Source of the DNA: Eubacterium sp.
Lineage (GTDB): Bacteria > Bacillota > Clostridia > Lachnospirales > Lachnospiraceae
NCBI GenBank assembly: GCA_022791495.1
Contig: JAAVZE010000099.1
Location: 1 to 48,155 of the forward strand
Length of the DNA stretch: 48,155 nucleotides
Direction of reading: 5' to 3'
Position numbers and translations under genes: made by a program. This document shows, in pieces, positions 9,041 to 17,158 of this stretch (position 1 is the first letter of the stretch; every line of letters starts with the position of its first letter). The notes beneath the pieces were generated by a model that saw nothing but the letters and a program-made list of their open reading frames with translations, was not told the origin of the DNA and ran no database searches.

Positions 9041-10267
9041 ATGAATCAAACAAAAATGAAAAAGAACCTGCTTTTTATTGATAATGGGAAGACATATGAA
9101 GAACTTTGCCAAATTCTTGATGACGAATACAATGTAAAGATTGTAACAGATATGAAGGCGGCAAAGGATATCCTTAAAAACAGTAAGGCAGATATACAGG
9201 CGCTTCTGATCCATGCGGATCTGCAGGAAGATATCCGAAAAGCTGTGGAATTCATGAAAGACAGTGAAAGGCTTATCTCTATACCAATTCTTATTTATAC
9301 CGATAAAGAGAACGCGACGGATGGGTTTGCATGTCTTGGATCCGGCGTTATTGACTGCATTACCAAACCATTTATCAGTAAAATTATTAAAAACAGGATT
9401 TCAAATGCTATGGCATTTGCGGATTCCTTGACCTTTTATGGAATAGAAAAAATGCTCAAACAGCTTCCTTCTAACATTTTCCTAAAGGATAATGAGTGCC
9501 GGTACGTCTTTGCGACAAAGTATTGGCATCATCTGAAAAAGCCGGATGATACCAATTGGTCGATCAGGGGAAAGACGGATCCGGAGATACGAAAAGATAA
9601 ACAAAACGCTATAGAAGCGCAAAAAAAGGATTTAGAAATCATTGAAACCGGCAGGGGTACGACATACACGATTGAAATCAATGCGGATGGGATACAGGAA
9701 TTTCTCCAAATTATAAAACAGCCTCTTTTCAATGAAGAGGGAGCTGTTACCGGCATCGTTGGTCTCATCAACAATGTGACGGAGTACGAATTGCTGAAAA
9801 AGAAGCTCCGGGAACAAGCAATAACGGATGCGCTGACAGGTCTGTATAACAGGGCGTATCTGGATGAATTTATCAAAACCCACAAGGATGACTGCTATCC
9901 ACTCGCCATTATCTCTGCTGACTGTGACGGCCTCAAGGAAATAAACGATACATATGGGCATACTGCGGGGGATGAATATATTAAAGCAACGGTAAGTCTT
10001 TTCAAAATGGTTCTGCCCCAGGAGTGCATATTGTTCCGCATGGGCGGGGATGAATTTCTCGCTTTATTACCATCTGTTTCAGAGGAAGAAGCCCTTCTCC
10101 TTGTAAAGCAGCTGAAAGATAATCAAAAGCAGTTCCGTATAGAGAATCGGCCGTTAAGTATCTCATTTGGTGTATCCGTCGTAAACAGCAGGGCGGACAG
10201 CATTTATATGTGCATTACCGATTCAGATAGAAATATGTATTATGAAAAAAGAAAGAAACAGCGATAG
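9041..10267 (+). CDS. Receiver-like, PAS and GGDEF diguanylate cyclase
   Basis: A 408-residue protein with three domains. Residues about 1-125 look like a response-regulator receiver. The conserved Thr (IYTDKE) and Lys (ITKPF) are present, but the phospho-acceptor region reads ALLIHADL, with His where Asp is expected, so normal phosphorylation may be lost. A PAS domain follows at about 135-250 (LPSNIFLKDNECRYVFATK). The GGDEF domain, from about 262, has DALTGLYNR, DCDGLKEINDTYGH and an intact GGDEF at 335-339. It probably makes cyclic-di-GMP. The ATG has GAAAGGAAG upstream. It is last in the operon, before a strong terminator, and paired with the EAL-containing gene upstream. Confidence 0.87.
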   Translation: MNQTKMKKNLLFIDNGKTYEELCQILDDEYNVKIVTDMKAAKDILKNSKADIQALLIHADLQEDIRKAVEFMKDSERLISIPILIYTDKENATDGFACLGSGVIDCITKPFISKIIKNRISNAMAFADSLTFYGIEKMLKQLPSNIFLKDNECRYVFATKYWHHLKKPDDTNWSIRGKTDPEIRKDKQNAIEAQKKDLEIIETGRGTTYTIEINADGIQEFLQIIKQPLFNEEGAVTGIVGLINNVTEYELLKKKLREQAITDALTGLYNRAYLDEFIKTHKDDCYPLAIISADCDGLKEINDTYGHTAGDEYIKATVSLFKMVLPQECILFRMGGDEFLALLPSVSEEEALLLVKQLKDNQKQFRIENRPLSISFGVSVVNSRADSIYMCITDSDRNMYYEKRKKQR

Positions 10268-10332
10268 GAAACAGCTTCTCTCTACGGCTTTGCAATCAGC
10301 TAGTATGATTAAATTGTTAATATTGTTTAAAC

Positions 10333-10375
10333 AGCCCCTTGGTTTTAAAAAGAAATCAAGGGGCTATTTCTTTTT
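10333..10375 (+). terminator. Rho-independent terminator ending the mfd operon
   Basis: A perfect 9-bp stem AGCCCCTTG/CAAGGGGCT is followed by ATTTCTTTTT. It lies 66 bp after the diguanylate cyclase. From here to 10563 the sequence is AT-rich and I see no gene. Confidence 0.9.
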
Positions 10376-10563
10376 AAATGGACTAAATCAGTTAGTATTT
10401 CTTTGTTTATAAATATTTAAAATTTTTGAATGAGAGCTTGTCGAATAATGTTGAAATATGTGATATTTTCTTGGGGGAAATGAAGCCTCTTCTATATACT
10501 TTATGATATAAATATAATATAATGAAAACAACTTACTAAAGAAGATAGAGGGGATAAGAAGTT

Positions 10564-10976
10564 ATGAGAAAAGAGCTGCCAGTTACAACAGAACCCTGGG
10601 TGAAAACATATTCCTATTATGCTTTACCAATGTGTGTAATTATGGCGGATGAAAGAATTGGGAAGCGGGTTGCGGAGTACGAGATTTTGAATGGCAGTGG
10701 AAGTGAATGGAAAAGTATACATATGAAGAGGGGGGAAGGGGACAGCTGGTGCTATGAGTCCAAAGATGATATTTCACTGCGGATAAAACCATCGATATCT
10801 CAAAGCTTTCCAAGCTGGAAGATTTTCAGACTTTAAAATCTGTAAAAGCAAAAGCAAAGTCAAGCTGGGTCCGTAAGACATTCAAGAAGAAAAAGAGGGG
10901 TTGTGCTGTTGTAAAAAGTGGGAAATTTATGAAAAAGATAAAGGCTTGGAAGAAAAAGAAATATACTATAATTTGA
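10564..10976 (+). pseudogene. Frameshifted remnant of an unknown protein
   Basis: An ORF of 90 codons starts at the ATG at 10564 after an AGGGGAT site. It loses coherence around residue 73. The reading frame two bases on then becomes coherent (DKTIDISKLSKLEDFQTL, from 10782) and continues to a stop at 10974-10976. Its end is Lys-rich, like the tails of nearby surface proteins. A stop at 10767 blocks that second frame upstream, so a one-base loss (or two-base gain) between about 10767 and 10785 is the simplest explanation. There is no signal peptide, so the 5' end may be missing too. I do not recognise the family. It may be a remnant related to the LRR gene downstream. Confidence 0.4.
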
Positions 10977-11059
10977 ATATAAAATGGGAATTTACTATGA
11001 AAGCAGATATGGCGGTTTAGGAAGGTTACATCATGTATTTTTGAGGCGGTATGAATAAT

Positions 11060-12229
11060 ATGAAGAAGATAAAAGTTTGCAGTTTATTGGGTATGCTTGT
11101 GTGTTTCTTTCTCTTTTGCCTGGTGGCGAAGGATACAAGGGCAGCAGTTAATGCAGATGGTAGTGTGCCAATCACCGAGGAAAATTTTCCGGATGAGAGA
11201 TTCCGGTGTTTAGCAGCCCGGTATGATACTGACAACAATAATATATTGTCACTAAAGGAGAGAAGTGTATTAAAACATCTGTATATTAACTATATTAATC
11301 CGGTGTATTATCAGGATACTACGGATTATGATTTGGTTGAACCTCTTTTTCCTGATGTTCGGCCGGAGATAGAGACGTTGTCCTGGAGATCGGGGAGAGA
11401 AAGCCAACAGACTCTGTCGGTAAAGGGAATAGAATATTTCCCGGAATTAAAGTCCTATTCTGTTAATGCATATGATAAGACCCGGGGATCACTGAAGAAA
11501 AATGCAAAATTGAAAGAAATTTGTATCAATGACGATGGACGCGGAAGAGATGATCCATGGTTCTGCAGATGGACAGATTGTTCCAGGCTGGAGCAGGACT
11601 TCCCAATGAAGCAGTTAAAGGTTTTAGAAATTGGTTCCGGTTTTGAATGCTCTGATTTTTCGTTGAAGAAGGCGGTGAATTTGGAAGAACTTCGGATTGG
11701 AGTAACCGATAGTTATTATATAGCACGTTCTTCAAAACTTGGTAAAGTGGATCTCACTGCGAATAAAAAATTAAAAAAATTGTGGTTTCAGAGTGTTAGT
11801 GTAAAGTCTCTTGACTTACGAAAGAATACGAAGATTCAGAAGGTGAAAATAGTAGGGGACAGATATTATTATGATTATGACAAGGACATGGTTAGAAAAA
11901 TGTACGCGTCTGCGGCGAATGCCTGTACCTTGAAACTTCCGAAAAATAATTCATTGAAAGAACTGGTATACATGACCAAGAATGAGAATCTGGATCTGAC
12001 GTCCTGCAAAAAGCTCTCGTTTCTGCAGGTTTATTCCGGGGTGGAACTTAAATTCAATTCAAATTGGTATAAGACCTATGCAAAGAAGAAACTAACACTT
12101 TATACGCGGGGAGTGAAAACTAAAAAGTCCATTCAAAGGAAAACTAAAAAGTATGTGTATATAAAAACGAAGACTTATCCAACGGACTACGATATATCTG
12201 GTGAGGATCAGCCATTTACACATGGATAA
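11060..12229 (+). CDS. Secreted leucine-rich-repeat protein
   Basis: About 389 residues with a clear signal peptide (MKKIKVCSLLGMLVCFFLFC, cleavage probably after DTRA). After it comes ITEENFPDERFR followed by a DTDNNN calcium-loop-like segment, a leader I know from clostridial LRR surface proteins. Irregular leucine-rich repeats cover about 90-330 (LKVLEIGSG, NLEELRIGV, KKLKKLWFQSV, KSLDLRKNTKIQKV). The C-terminus is Lys-rich, with no LPXTG motif or membrane anchor. Role unknown; adhesion or ligand binding is the family-level guess. The ATG at 11060 suits the GAGGCGG at 11043-11049 better than the ATG at 11051. Confidence 0.72.
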   Translation: MKKIKVCSLLGMLVCFFLFCLVAKDTRAAVNADGSVPITEENFPDERFRCLAARYDTDNNNILSLKERSVLKHLYINYINPVYYQDTTDYDLVEPLFPDVRPEIETLSWRSGRESQQTLSVKGIEYFPELKSYSVNAYDKTRGSLKKNAKLKEICINDDGRGRDDPWFCRWTDCSRLEQDFPMKQLKVLEIGSGFECSDFSLKKAVNLEELRIGVTDSYYIARSSKLGKVDLTANKKLKKLWFQSVSVKSLDLRKNTKIQKVKIVGDRYYYDYDKDMVRKMYASAANACTLKLPKNNSLKELVYMTKNENLDLTSCKKLSFLQVYSGVELKFNSNWYKTYAKKKLTLYTRGVKTKKSIQRKTKKYVYIKTKTYPTDYDISGEDQPFTHG

Positions 12230-12256
12230 AAACCGACGCTGTTTTATATGATCGTG

Positions 12257-12288
12257 CTGGAGATTTATGCAAAACAGGCATTCTCCAG
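12257..12288 (+). terminator. Weak hairpin after the LRR gene
   Basis: CTGGAGA and TCTCCAG form a 7-bp stem around an 18-base loop. A T-rich run follows about 6 bases later. It could terminate the LRR transcript before the copper promoter. Confidence 0.3.
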
Positions 12289-12331
12289 CCGGTCATTTTT
12301 CTTTTGCGCGAAGAGCAACGCTCGTGGGCTC

Positions 12332-12360
12332 TTGACATATACCCCATAGGGGTATATAAT
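12332..12360 (+). promoter_or_regulatory. Promoter of the csoR-copA operon
   Basis: Consensus TTGACA (12332-12337) and TATAAT (12355-12360) are separated by exactly 17 bp. This is a fully consensus sigma-A promoter. The CsoR palindrome occupies the whole spacer, so repressor binding would exclude RNA polymerase. Confidence 0.92.
12338..12356. promoter_or_regulatory. CsoR operator
   Basis: TATACCCCATAGGGGTATA is a perfect 8-3-8 inverted repeat with the C-run/G-run core typical of CsoR-family sites. It fills the spacer and overlaps the first two bases of the -10 box. CsoR encoded just downstream is the obvious ligand, giving copper-relieved autorepression. Confidence 0.85.
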
Positions 12361-12408
12361 ATCTGTAAATCAACAGAAAAAACGATAACATAAAATCATG
12401 TTTGAACC

Positions 12409-12429
12409 GCAGAACCGCCCTGGTTCTGC
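12409..12429 (+). other. Stem-loop in the csoR leader
   Basis: A perfect 8-bp stem GCAGAACC/GGTTCTGC with a 5-base loop lies in the roughly 90-nt leader between the promoter and csoR. There is no T-run, so it is not a terminator. Role unknown; RNA stability is one possibility. Confidence 0.4.
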
Positions 12430-12458
12430 ATACAGGCAGACAGAATGGAGAATAATAA

Positions 12459-12761
12459 ATGAACCAAAAGGAATGTTGTTCCAATAAAAAAAAAGAGCGG
12501 GATGAAAAGGAATATAAGGATCTTCTGAACCGTCTCAGGCGCATCGAAGGGCAGGTGCGCGGAGTGGAGAAAATGGTGGAAAACGATGCCTACTGCGTAG
12601 ACATTCTCACCCAGGTATCCGCAGTCACTGCGGCGCTGAACAGTTTTAATAAAGTGCTGCTGGCAAACCACATCCGCACCTGTGTGGCAGAGGATATCCG
12701 GGAGGGAAAGGACGAGACCATTGATGAACTGGTGACTGCCTTACAGAAACTAATGAGGTAG
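12459..12761 (+). CDS. csoR: Copper-sensing repressor CsoR
   Basis: A 100-residue all-helical repressor of the CsoR/RcnR family. It binds operator DNA when metal-free and releases it on binding Cu(I). The Cu(I) ligand triad is present as Cys46, His71 and Cys75 (DAYCVDIL and NHIRTC). LNRLRRIEGQVRGVEKMV is the family's first helix. An extra Cys pair (Cys6, Cys7) sits near the N-terminus. It is followed 46 bp later by copA, and both should be driven by the promoter at 12332-12360. The ligand triad supports copper rather than nickel/cobalt or persulfide sensing. Confidence 0.93.
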   Translation: MNQKECCSNKKKERDEKEYKDLLNRLRRIEGQVRGVEKMVENDAYCVDILTQVSAVTAALNSFNKVLLANHIRTCVAEDIREGKDETIDELVTALQKLMR

Positions 12762-12807
12762 AGAGCAGATGTTTTAGAGAAGGTTTGTTGTTGAAAAGGA
12801 GGAAATC

Positions 12808-15375
12808 ATGGAACAGTATAAAGTGACAGGCATGAGCTGTGCTGCCTGCAGTGCAAGGGTAGAGAAAGCAGTGTGCAAAGTGCCGGGGGTAGAATCCGTG
12901 TCGGTGAGCCTTCTGACCAATTCCATGGCAGTGGAAGGAAACGCCGCGAATCAGGACATCGTAAAAGCGGTAGAAGAGGCGGGATACCATGCGGAACAAA
13001 AGGAAAACGGCGGGTCGGAGCCTGCGGATTCTCCAGCGGATGCGTTGGAAGACCGGGAAACTCCTAAACTTAAGCTGAGGCTGCTGGCCTCGGTGGGGTT
13101 TCTCGTGGTGCTGATGTATATTTCCATGGGAAGCATGATGTGGGGGTGGTGGCTGCCGGAAGTATTGGAGAAAAATCATCTGGCGCTGGCTCTGATCCAG
13201 CTGCTGCTGACTACAGTGATCATGGTGATCAATCAGCGCTTTTTTATCAGCGGGTTCCGAGGGCTCTGGCACCGCGCCCCCAATATGGATACGCTGGTGG
13301 CACTGGGAGCAGGCGCGGCGTATGTCTACAGCCTCTATGCCCTCTTTGGCATGTCCTACGCCCTGCTTGACGGAAACATGAATGAGATGCACAGATACAT
13401 GCACGAGTTATACTTCGAGTCGGCGGCGACGATCCTCACGCTGATCACGGTGGGAAAAATGCTGGAGGCCCATTCCAAGGGGAGGACTACCGATGCGTTG
13501 AAAAGCCTGATGCGCCTTGCGCCAAAGACGGCAGTCATTGTCCTGGAGGGTAAGGAGCAGGAGGTGCCTGTATCCCAGGTGAAAAAGGGAGATGTCTTTG
13601 TGGTCCGTCCCGGAGAGAGCATACCGGTGGATGGCATCGTTCTGGAGGGAAACGGCTCTGTCAATGAGGCGGCGTTGACCGGAGAGAGCATTCCGGTGGA
13701 CAAAGCCGAAGGAGACATAGTGTCCGCCGCCACCATCAACCAGAATGGCTTTCTCAAATGTGTAGCTGACCGGGTGGGAGAGGACACCACATTGTCCCAG
13801 ATCATCCAGATGGTCAGCGATGCTGCCGCTACCAAGGCGCCTATCGCCAAGGTGGCAGACAAGGTATCCGGGGTATTTGTGCCGGTGGTGATCGGCATCG
13901 CAGCCGTGACGATCCTTGTCTGGATGTTTGCCGGTGAAAGCTTTGGATATGCCCTTGCCAGAGGAATCTCCGTACTTGTCATCAGCTGTCCCTGTGCCCT
14001 GGGACTGGCGACGCCGGTGGCGATCATGGTAGGAAATGGCATGGGAGCAAAAAACGGAATTTTGTTCAAGACGGCAGTGTCCCTGGAAACGACGGGGAAG
14101 ACAGAGATTGTTGTACTGGATAAAACAGGAACCATAACTCTTGGGGAACCGAAAGTTACGGATATATTTCCGGCAGAAGGAGTCTCTAAGAAGGAACTGA
14201 TTCACACCGCTTACCTGTTGGAAGGAAAAAGTGAGCATCCGCTGGCAAAGGCTATCGTGGAGTACGTAAGCCAGGGGGGGACAGAGAAAGAAATCTCTGG
14301 GGAAAATGCTTCCAATGATATTTCTCCTGTCAACGGCAGCCTTGAGGTAACAGAATTTATGGAGATACCTGGAAATGGTGTCCGGGGGCAGTTGGCCGGC
14401 AAACTGGTTTGTGGCGGAAAGCTGGAATACATTGGAGGCGAGGCTGAGATTCCTCAGCAGATCCGGGAAGAAGGGGAGCGGCTGGCAGGCTCTGGGAAAA
14501 CCCCCTTATATTTTGCGGAGGAAAAACGCTTCCTCGGCTGTATCGCGGTAGCAGATGTGATCAAAGAGGACAGCCCGCAGGCGATCCGGGAATTAAAAAA
14601 TATGGGTATCCGGGTGGTGATGCTCACCGGTGACAATGAAAAGACGGCAGAGGCCATTGGAGCCCAGGCAGGGGTGGATGAGATCATTGCCGGCGTTCTG
14701 CCAGAGGGCAAAGAAGAACAGGTACGTCGTTTTGCCTCCCAGGGGAAGGTGGCGATGGTGGGAGACGGCATCAACGATGCTCCGGCGCTCACCAGGGCGG
14801 ATATCGGAATTGCCATCGGGGCAGGCACGGATGTGGCAGTGGATGCGGCGGATGTGGTGCTGATGAAAAGCCGGCTCTCAGATGTGACGGCGGCGATCCG
14901 GCTGAGCCGGGGAGTGCTTCGGAATATTCATGAGAATCTGTTCTGGGCATTTATTTATAACATCATCGGGATTCCGCTGGCAGCGGGAGTCTGGATCCCC
15001 CTGTTTGGATGGCAGCTGAATCCGATGTTCGGGGCAGCAGCCATGGGTCTCTCCAGTTTTTGTGTGGTCAGCAACGCATTGCGGCTGAATCTGCTGGATC
15101 TTAGAAACCCGAAACGAGACAAGAAGCAAAGATCTAAAAAAAGTATGGTAAAGGAGAATGTTGAGATGAAAAAGACAATGACGATCGAAGGAATGATGTG
15201 TGGACACTGTGAGGCGAGAGTGAAAAAATGCCTGGAGGCGCTGGATGGTGTGGAGAGCGCTGAAGTGAGCCACGAGAAGGGAACAGCTGTTGTGACACTG
15301 GCATCGGAGGTTGCAGATGAGGTCCTAAAAAAAGCGGTAGAAGAGCAGGATTATGTGGTAAAGGAAATACAGTGA
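12808..15375 (+). CDS. copA: Copper-exporting P1B ATPase with fused C-terminal CopZ-like domain
   Basis: An 855-residue membrane ATPase that exports Cu(I). An N-terminal heavy-metal-associated domain carries CAAC at 11-14. The membrane copper site is CPC at 394-396. TGES (actuator), the phosphorylated Asp438 in DKTGT, SEHPLAKA and GDGINDAP (from 652) are all intact. After the last membrane helices comes a basic linker, then a second metal-binding domain with CGHC (798-801) that resembles a stand-alone CopZ chaperone. In relatives I know, CopZ is usually a separate gene. An internal ribosome binding site precedes the domain. The start at 12808 has AAAAGGAGG upstream. Confidence 0.94.
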   Translation: MEQYKVTGMSCAACSARVEKAVCKVPGVESVSVSLLTNSMAVEGNAANQDIVKAVEEAGYHAEQKENGGSEPADSPADALEDRETPKLKLRLLASVGFLVVLMYISMGSMMWGWWLPEVLEKNHLALALIQLLLTTVIMVINQRFFISGFRGLWHRAPNMDTLVALGAGAAYVYSLYALFGMSYALLDGNMNEMHRYMHELYFESAATILTLITVGKMLEAHSKGRTTDALKSLMRLAPKTAVIVLEGKEQEVPVSQVKKGDVFVVRPGESIPVDGIVLEGNGSVNEAALTGESIPVDKAEGDIVSAATINQNGFLKCVADRVGEDTTLSQIIQMVSDAAATKAPIAKVADKVSGVFVPVVIGIAAVTILVWMFAGESFGYALARGISVLVISCPCALGLATPVAIMVGNGMGAKNGILFKTAVSLETTGKTEIVVLDKTGTITLGEPKVTDIFPAEGVSKKELIHTAYLLEGKSEHPLAKAIVEYVSQGGTEKEISGENASNDISPVNGSLEVTEFMEIPGNGVRGQLAGKLVCGGKLEYIGGEAEIPQQIREEGERLAGSGKTPLYFAEEKRFLGCIAVADVIKEDSPQAIRELKNMGIRVVMLTGDNEKTAEAIGAQAGVDEIIAGVLPEGKEEQVRRFASQGKVAMVGDGINDAPALTRADIGIAIGAGTDVAVDAADVVLMKSRLSDVTAAIRLSRGVLRNIHENLFWAFIYNIIGIPLAAGVWIPLFGWQLNPMFGAAAMGLSSFCVVSNALRLNLLDLRNPKRDKKQRSKKSMVKENVEMKKTMTIEGMMCGHCEARVKKCLEALDGVESAEVSHEKGTAVVTLASEVADEVLKKAVEEQDYVVKEIQ
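15150..15168 (+). promoter_or_regulatory. Internal ribosome binding site and ATG for a CopZ-like product
   Basis: AAAGGAG (15150-15156) stands 9 bases before an ATG at 15166 that is in frame with copA (residue 787). Initiation here would give a 69-residue CopZ-sized chaperone (15166-15375) starting MKKTMTIEGMMCGHC. No stop separates it from copA. Either two products are made or this is a relic of a once-separate copZ. Confidence 0.55.
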
Positions 15376-15435
15376 GCCCTTTCCTCAGTCAGATACCGTT
15401 AAGCTGCCTCTGAAGTGCAGGAAGATAAGAAAAAC

Positions 15436-15474
15436 AAAAGACTCCAGATGCAGGTCCTGCGTGTGAAGTCTTTT
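15436..15474. terminator. Bidirectional terminator between copA and a convergent gene
   Basis: AAAAGACT and AGTCTTTT form the outer stem, and GCAGG/CCTGC an inner one. The flanking A-run and T-run suit termination from both sides, as expected between the convergent copA and the Big2 gene. Confidence 0.6.
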
Positions 15475-15547
15475 GCAATGAAAAAAACTGGAAAATTTGT
15501 TTTTTAATCAGCGGTTAACGTTGTCAAACTAGCTTATAGAAAGAATC

Positions 15548-16207
15548 CTAATGTTTTCTATCAGAAGAATTATTCTGAACAGGAGCTGGGGTGACAGGAT
15601 CTTCATCGAGTACGACCACCCTGCATTCTACTTTTTGGCTGTTGGAAATAAGCGTCGCTTTGATTACGGCTTCCCCCGGTGCCACGGCGGTGATCATTCC
15701 CTTTGAATTTACCGTCACAACATCCGGATCTGTGGTTTCATACAGTGGAATCTCCTGAGATGTGCTTGGTTTGATGATGACGGAAAGTTTCATCGTATCA
15801 TCGACATTTAGTTTGACTTTCCGGTGGGTAAATTTTATACTAATGGCAAGAGGTGTGACTTGAATCTTTGTTTTCAGGGTACGCATAAGCCTGCCTTTGG
15901 CAGAATAGATATTGGCGCGCACCACCGTACTGCCTGTACCTATAGCATTGATTTCCGCATTTTTGGATCGAGGTTTCTGAGGGCTGACAGACACCACGGC
16001 CTCATTATCCGAGACAAAACGGACCGTCTGTTTCTTTTTCATGTTATAGGTTCGGAGTGTATAGGAGCTGCCCTTGGAAAGAGTCAGCTTTTTCACATTT
16101 AATTTTACTTTTTTCGGTGCACAGCTGCCGGTGGTAGACTGTGTCAGTACGGCTCCGGAAAAAATAAAGGTGAAGAAAAGTAATACAAAAAACATTTTAC
16201 GTTTCAT
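15548..16207 (-). CDS. Secreted protein with Big2-type Ig-like domains
   Basis: About 219 residues with a signal peptide (MKRKMFFVLLFFTFIFSGAV). The mature part has two bacterial Ig-like (Big2) repeats, roughly 40-125 and 126-205. The second is clearer, with TTDPDVVTVNSKGMITAVAPG followed by EAVIKATL (positions about 160-190). The C-terminus is short and Ser/Asn-rich, with no LPXTG anchor or catalytic domain. It is probably a secreted or loosely cell-associated structural protein. The start is placed at 16207 because AGAAAGG lies about 9 bases upstream and the signal peptide begins there; the in-frame ATG at 16246 adds 13 residues. It is divergent from the two-component system. Confidence 0.7.
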   Translation of the reverse strand: MKRKMFFVLLFFTFIFSGAVLTQSTTGSCAPKKVKLNVKKLTLSKGSSYTLRTYNMKKKQTVRFVSDNEAVVSVSPQKPRSKNAEINAIGTGSTVVRANIYSAKGRLMRTLKTKIQVTPLAISIKFTHRKVKLNVDDTMKLSVIIKPSTSQEIPLYETTDPDVVTVNSKGMITAVAPGEAVIKATLISNSQKVECRVVVLDEDPVTPAPVQNNSSDRKH

Positions 16208-16405
16208 GGCAATCAACCTTTCTAGGAAGCTGGTGTGCTGTACCATGGTACATTACACTAGATAAACCTCCAGCTTTTTGTAAATTTTATCAATAAGCTA
16301 TGGCATAAAAGTGTCATGTGAAATGCGCCGTCTGCCACAGAAAAAACATAAAAATCCGTTATATAGTAGATAAAAATATTTTTTAGCCAGAAAGGAGAGC
16401 AGAAG

Positions 16406-17095
16406 ATGCAGCATATACTGATCGCAGATGACAATGAAGATATTACGGAGGTTCTCGGAACCTATGTCGTAAAGGAAGGCTTTGAGCCGGTGGTGGCAAA
16501 GGATGGCATCGAGGCCTTTGAGATGTTTAAAAAATGTAATCCGGCGGTGGTATTACTGGATATCATGATGCCGGGGATGGATGGCTATAAGGTTTGCAAA
16601 AAGATTCGGGAGATATCGGATGTACCGATCATACTCATCACCGCAAAAGGAGAGGATTATGAGCGGGTGATGGGATTGGATATTGGCGCCGATGATTATG
16701 TGGTGAAGCCCTTCAGCCCCAGTGAGGTGATGGCACGGGTGCGTGCGGTACTGCGACGAATCGGGCGAGGGGAGGAGAACTCTGGGAAAAAGGTACTGAC
16801 TATTGGAGATCTCACTATAAATATTGAGGCATATACGGTATTTATCGGGGCGGAGAAGGTGCCGATGACGAAAAAAGAAGTAGAGACCATGTGGATTCTT
16901 GCGGAGAACCCCAGCAAGGTATTTACGAGGGACAATCTTCTCGACAGCCTCTGGGGACAGGACTATTTTGGAGACAGCCGCACTGTAGACTCCCACATAA
17001 AGCGCCTTCGGGCGAAGCTGGATAAGGTGGAGCATCCAGACTGGGAGATCAAGACGATCTGGGGACTGGGATACAAGTTTGAGATTAACGTGTAG
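16406..17095 (+). CDS. OmpR/PhoB-family response regulator
   Basis: A 229-residue regulator. The receiver domain has the acidic pair Asp8/Asp9, the phospho-acceptor Asp52 (LLDIMMPG), Thr79 and Lys101 (VKPF). A winged-helix DNA-binding domain covers about 130-229 (SRTVDSHIKRLRAKL, WGLGYKF). AAGGAGAG precedes the ATG. The sensor kinase follows 63 bp downstream, so they form a pair. Its target is unknown; the hydrogenase after the kinase and the divergent Big2 gene are candidates by position only. Confidence 0.93.
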   Translation: MQHILIADDNEDITEVLGTYVVKEGFEPVVAKDGIEAFEMFKKCNPAVVLLDIMMPGMDGYKVCKKIREISDVPIILITAKGEDYERVMGLDIGADDYVVKPFSPSEVMARVRAVLRRIGRGEENSGKKVLTIGDLTINIEAYTVFIGAEKVPMTKKEVETMWILAENPSKVFTRDNLLDSLWGQDYFGDSRTVDSHIKRLRAKLDKVEHPDWEIKTIWGLGYKFEINV

Positions 17096-17158
17096 CCTGT
17101 CGCCATCGAACCAGCTCATATATTTCACAAAGAGCGTGGGCAGAAATGAGGAATTCGT

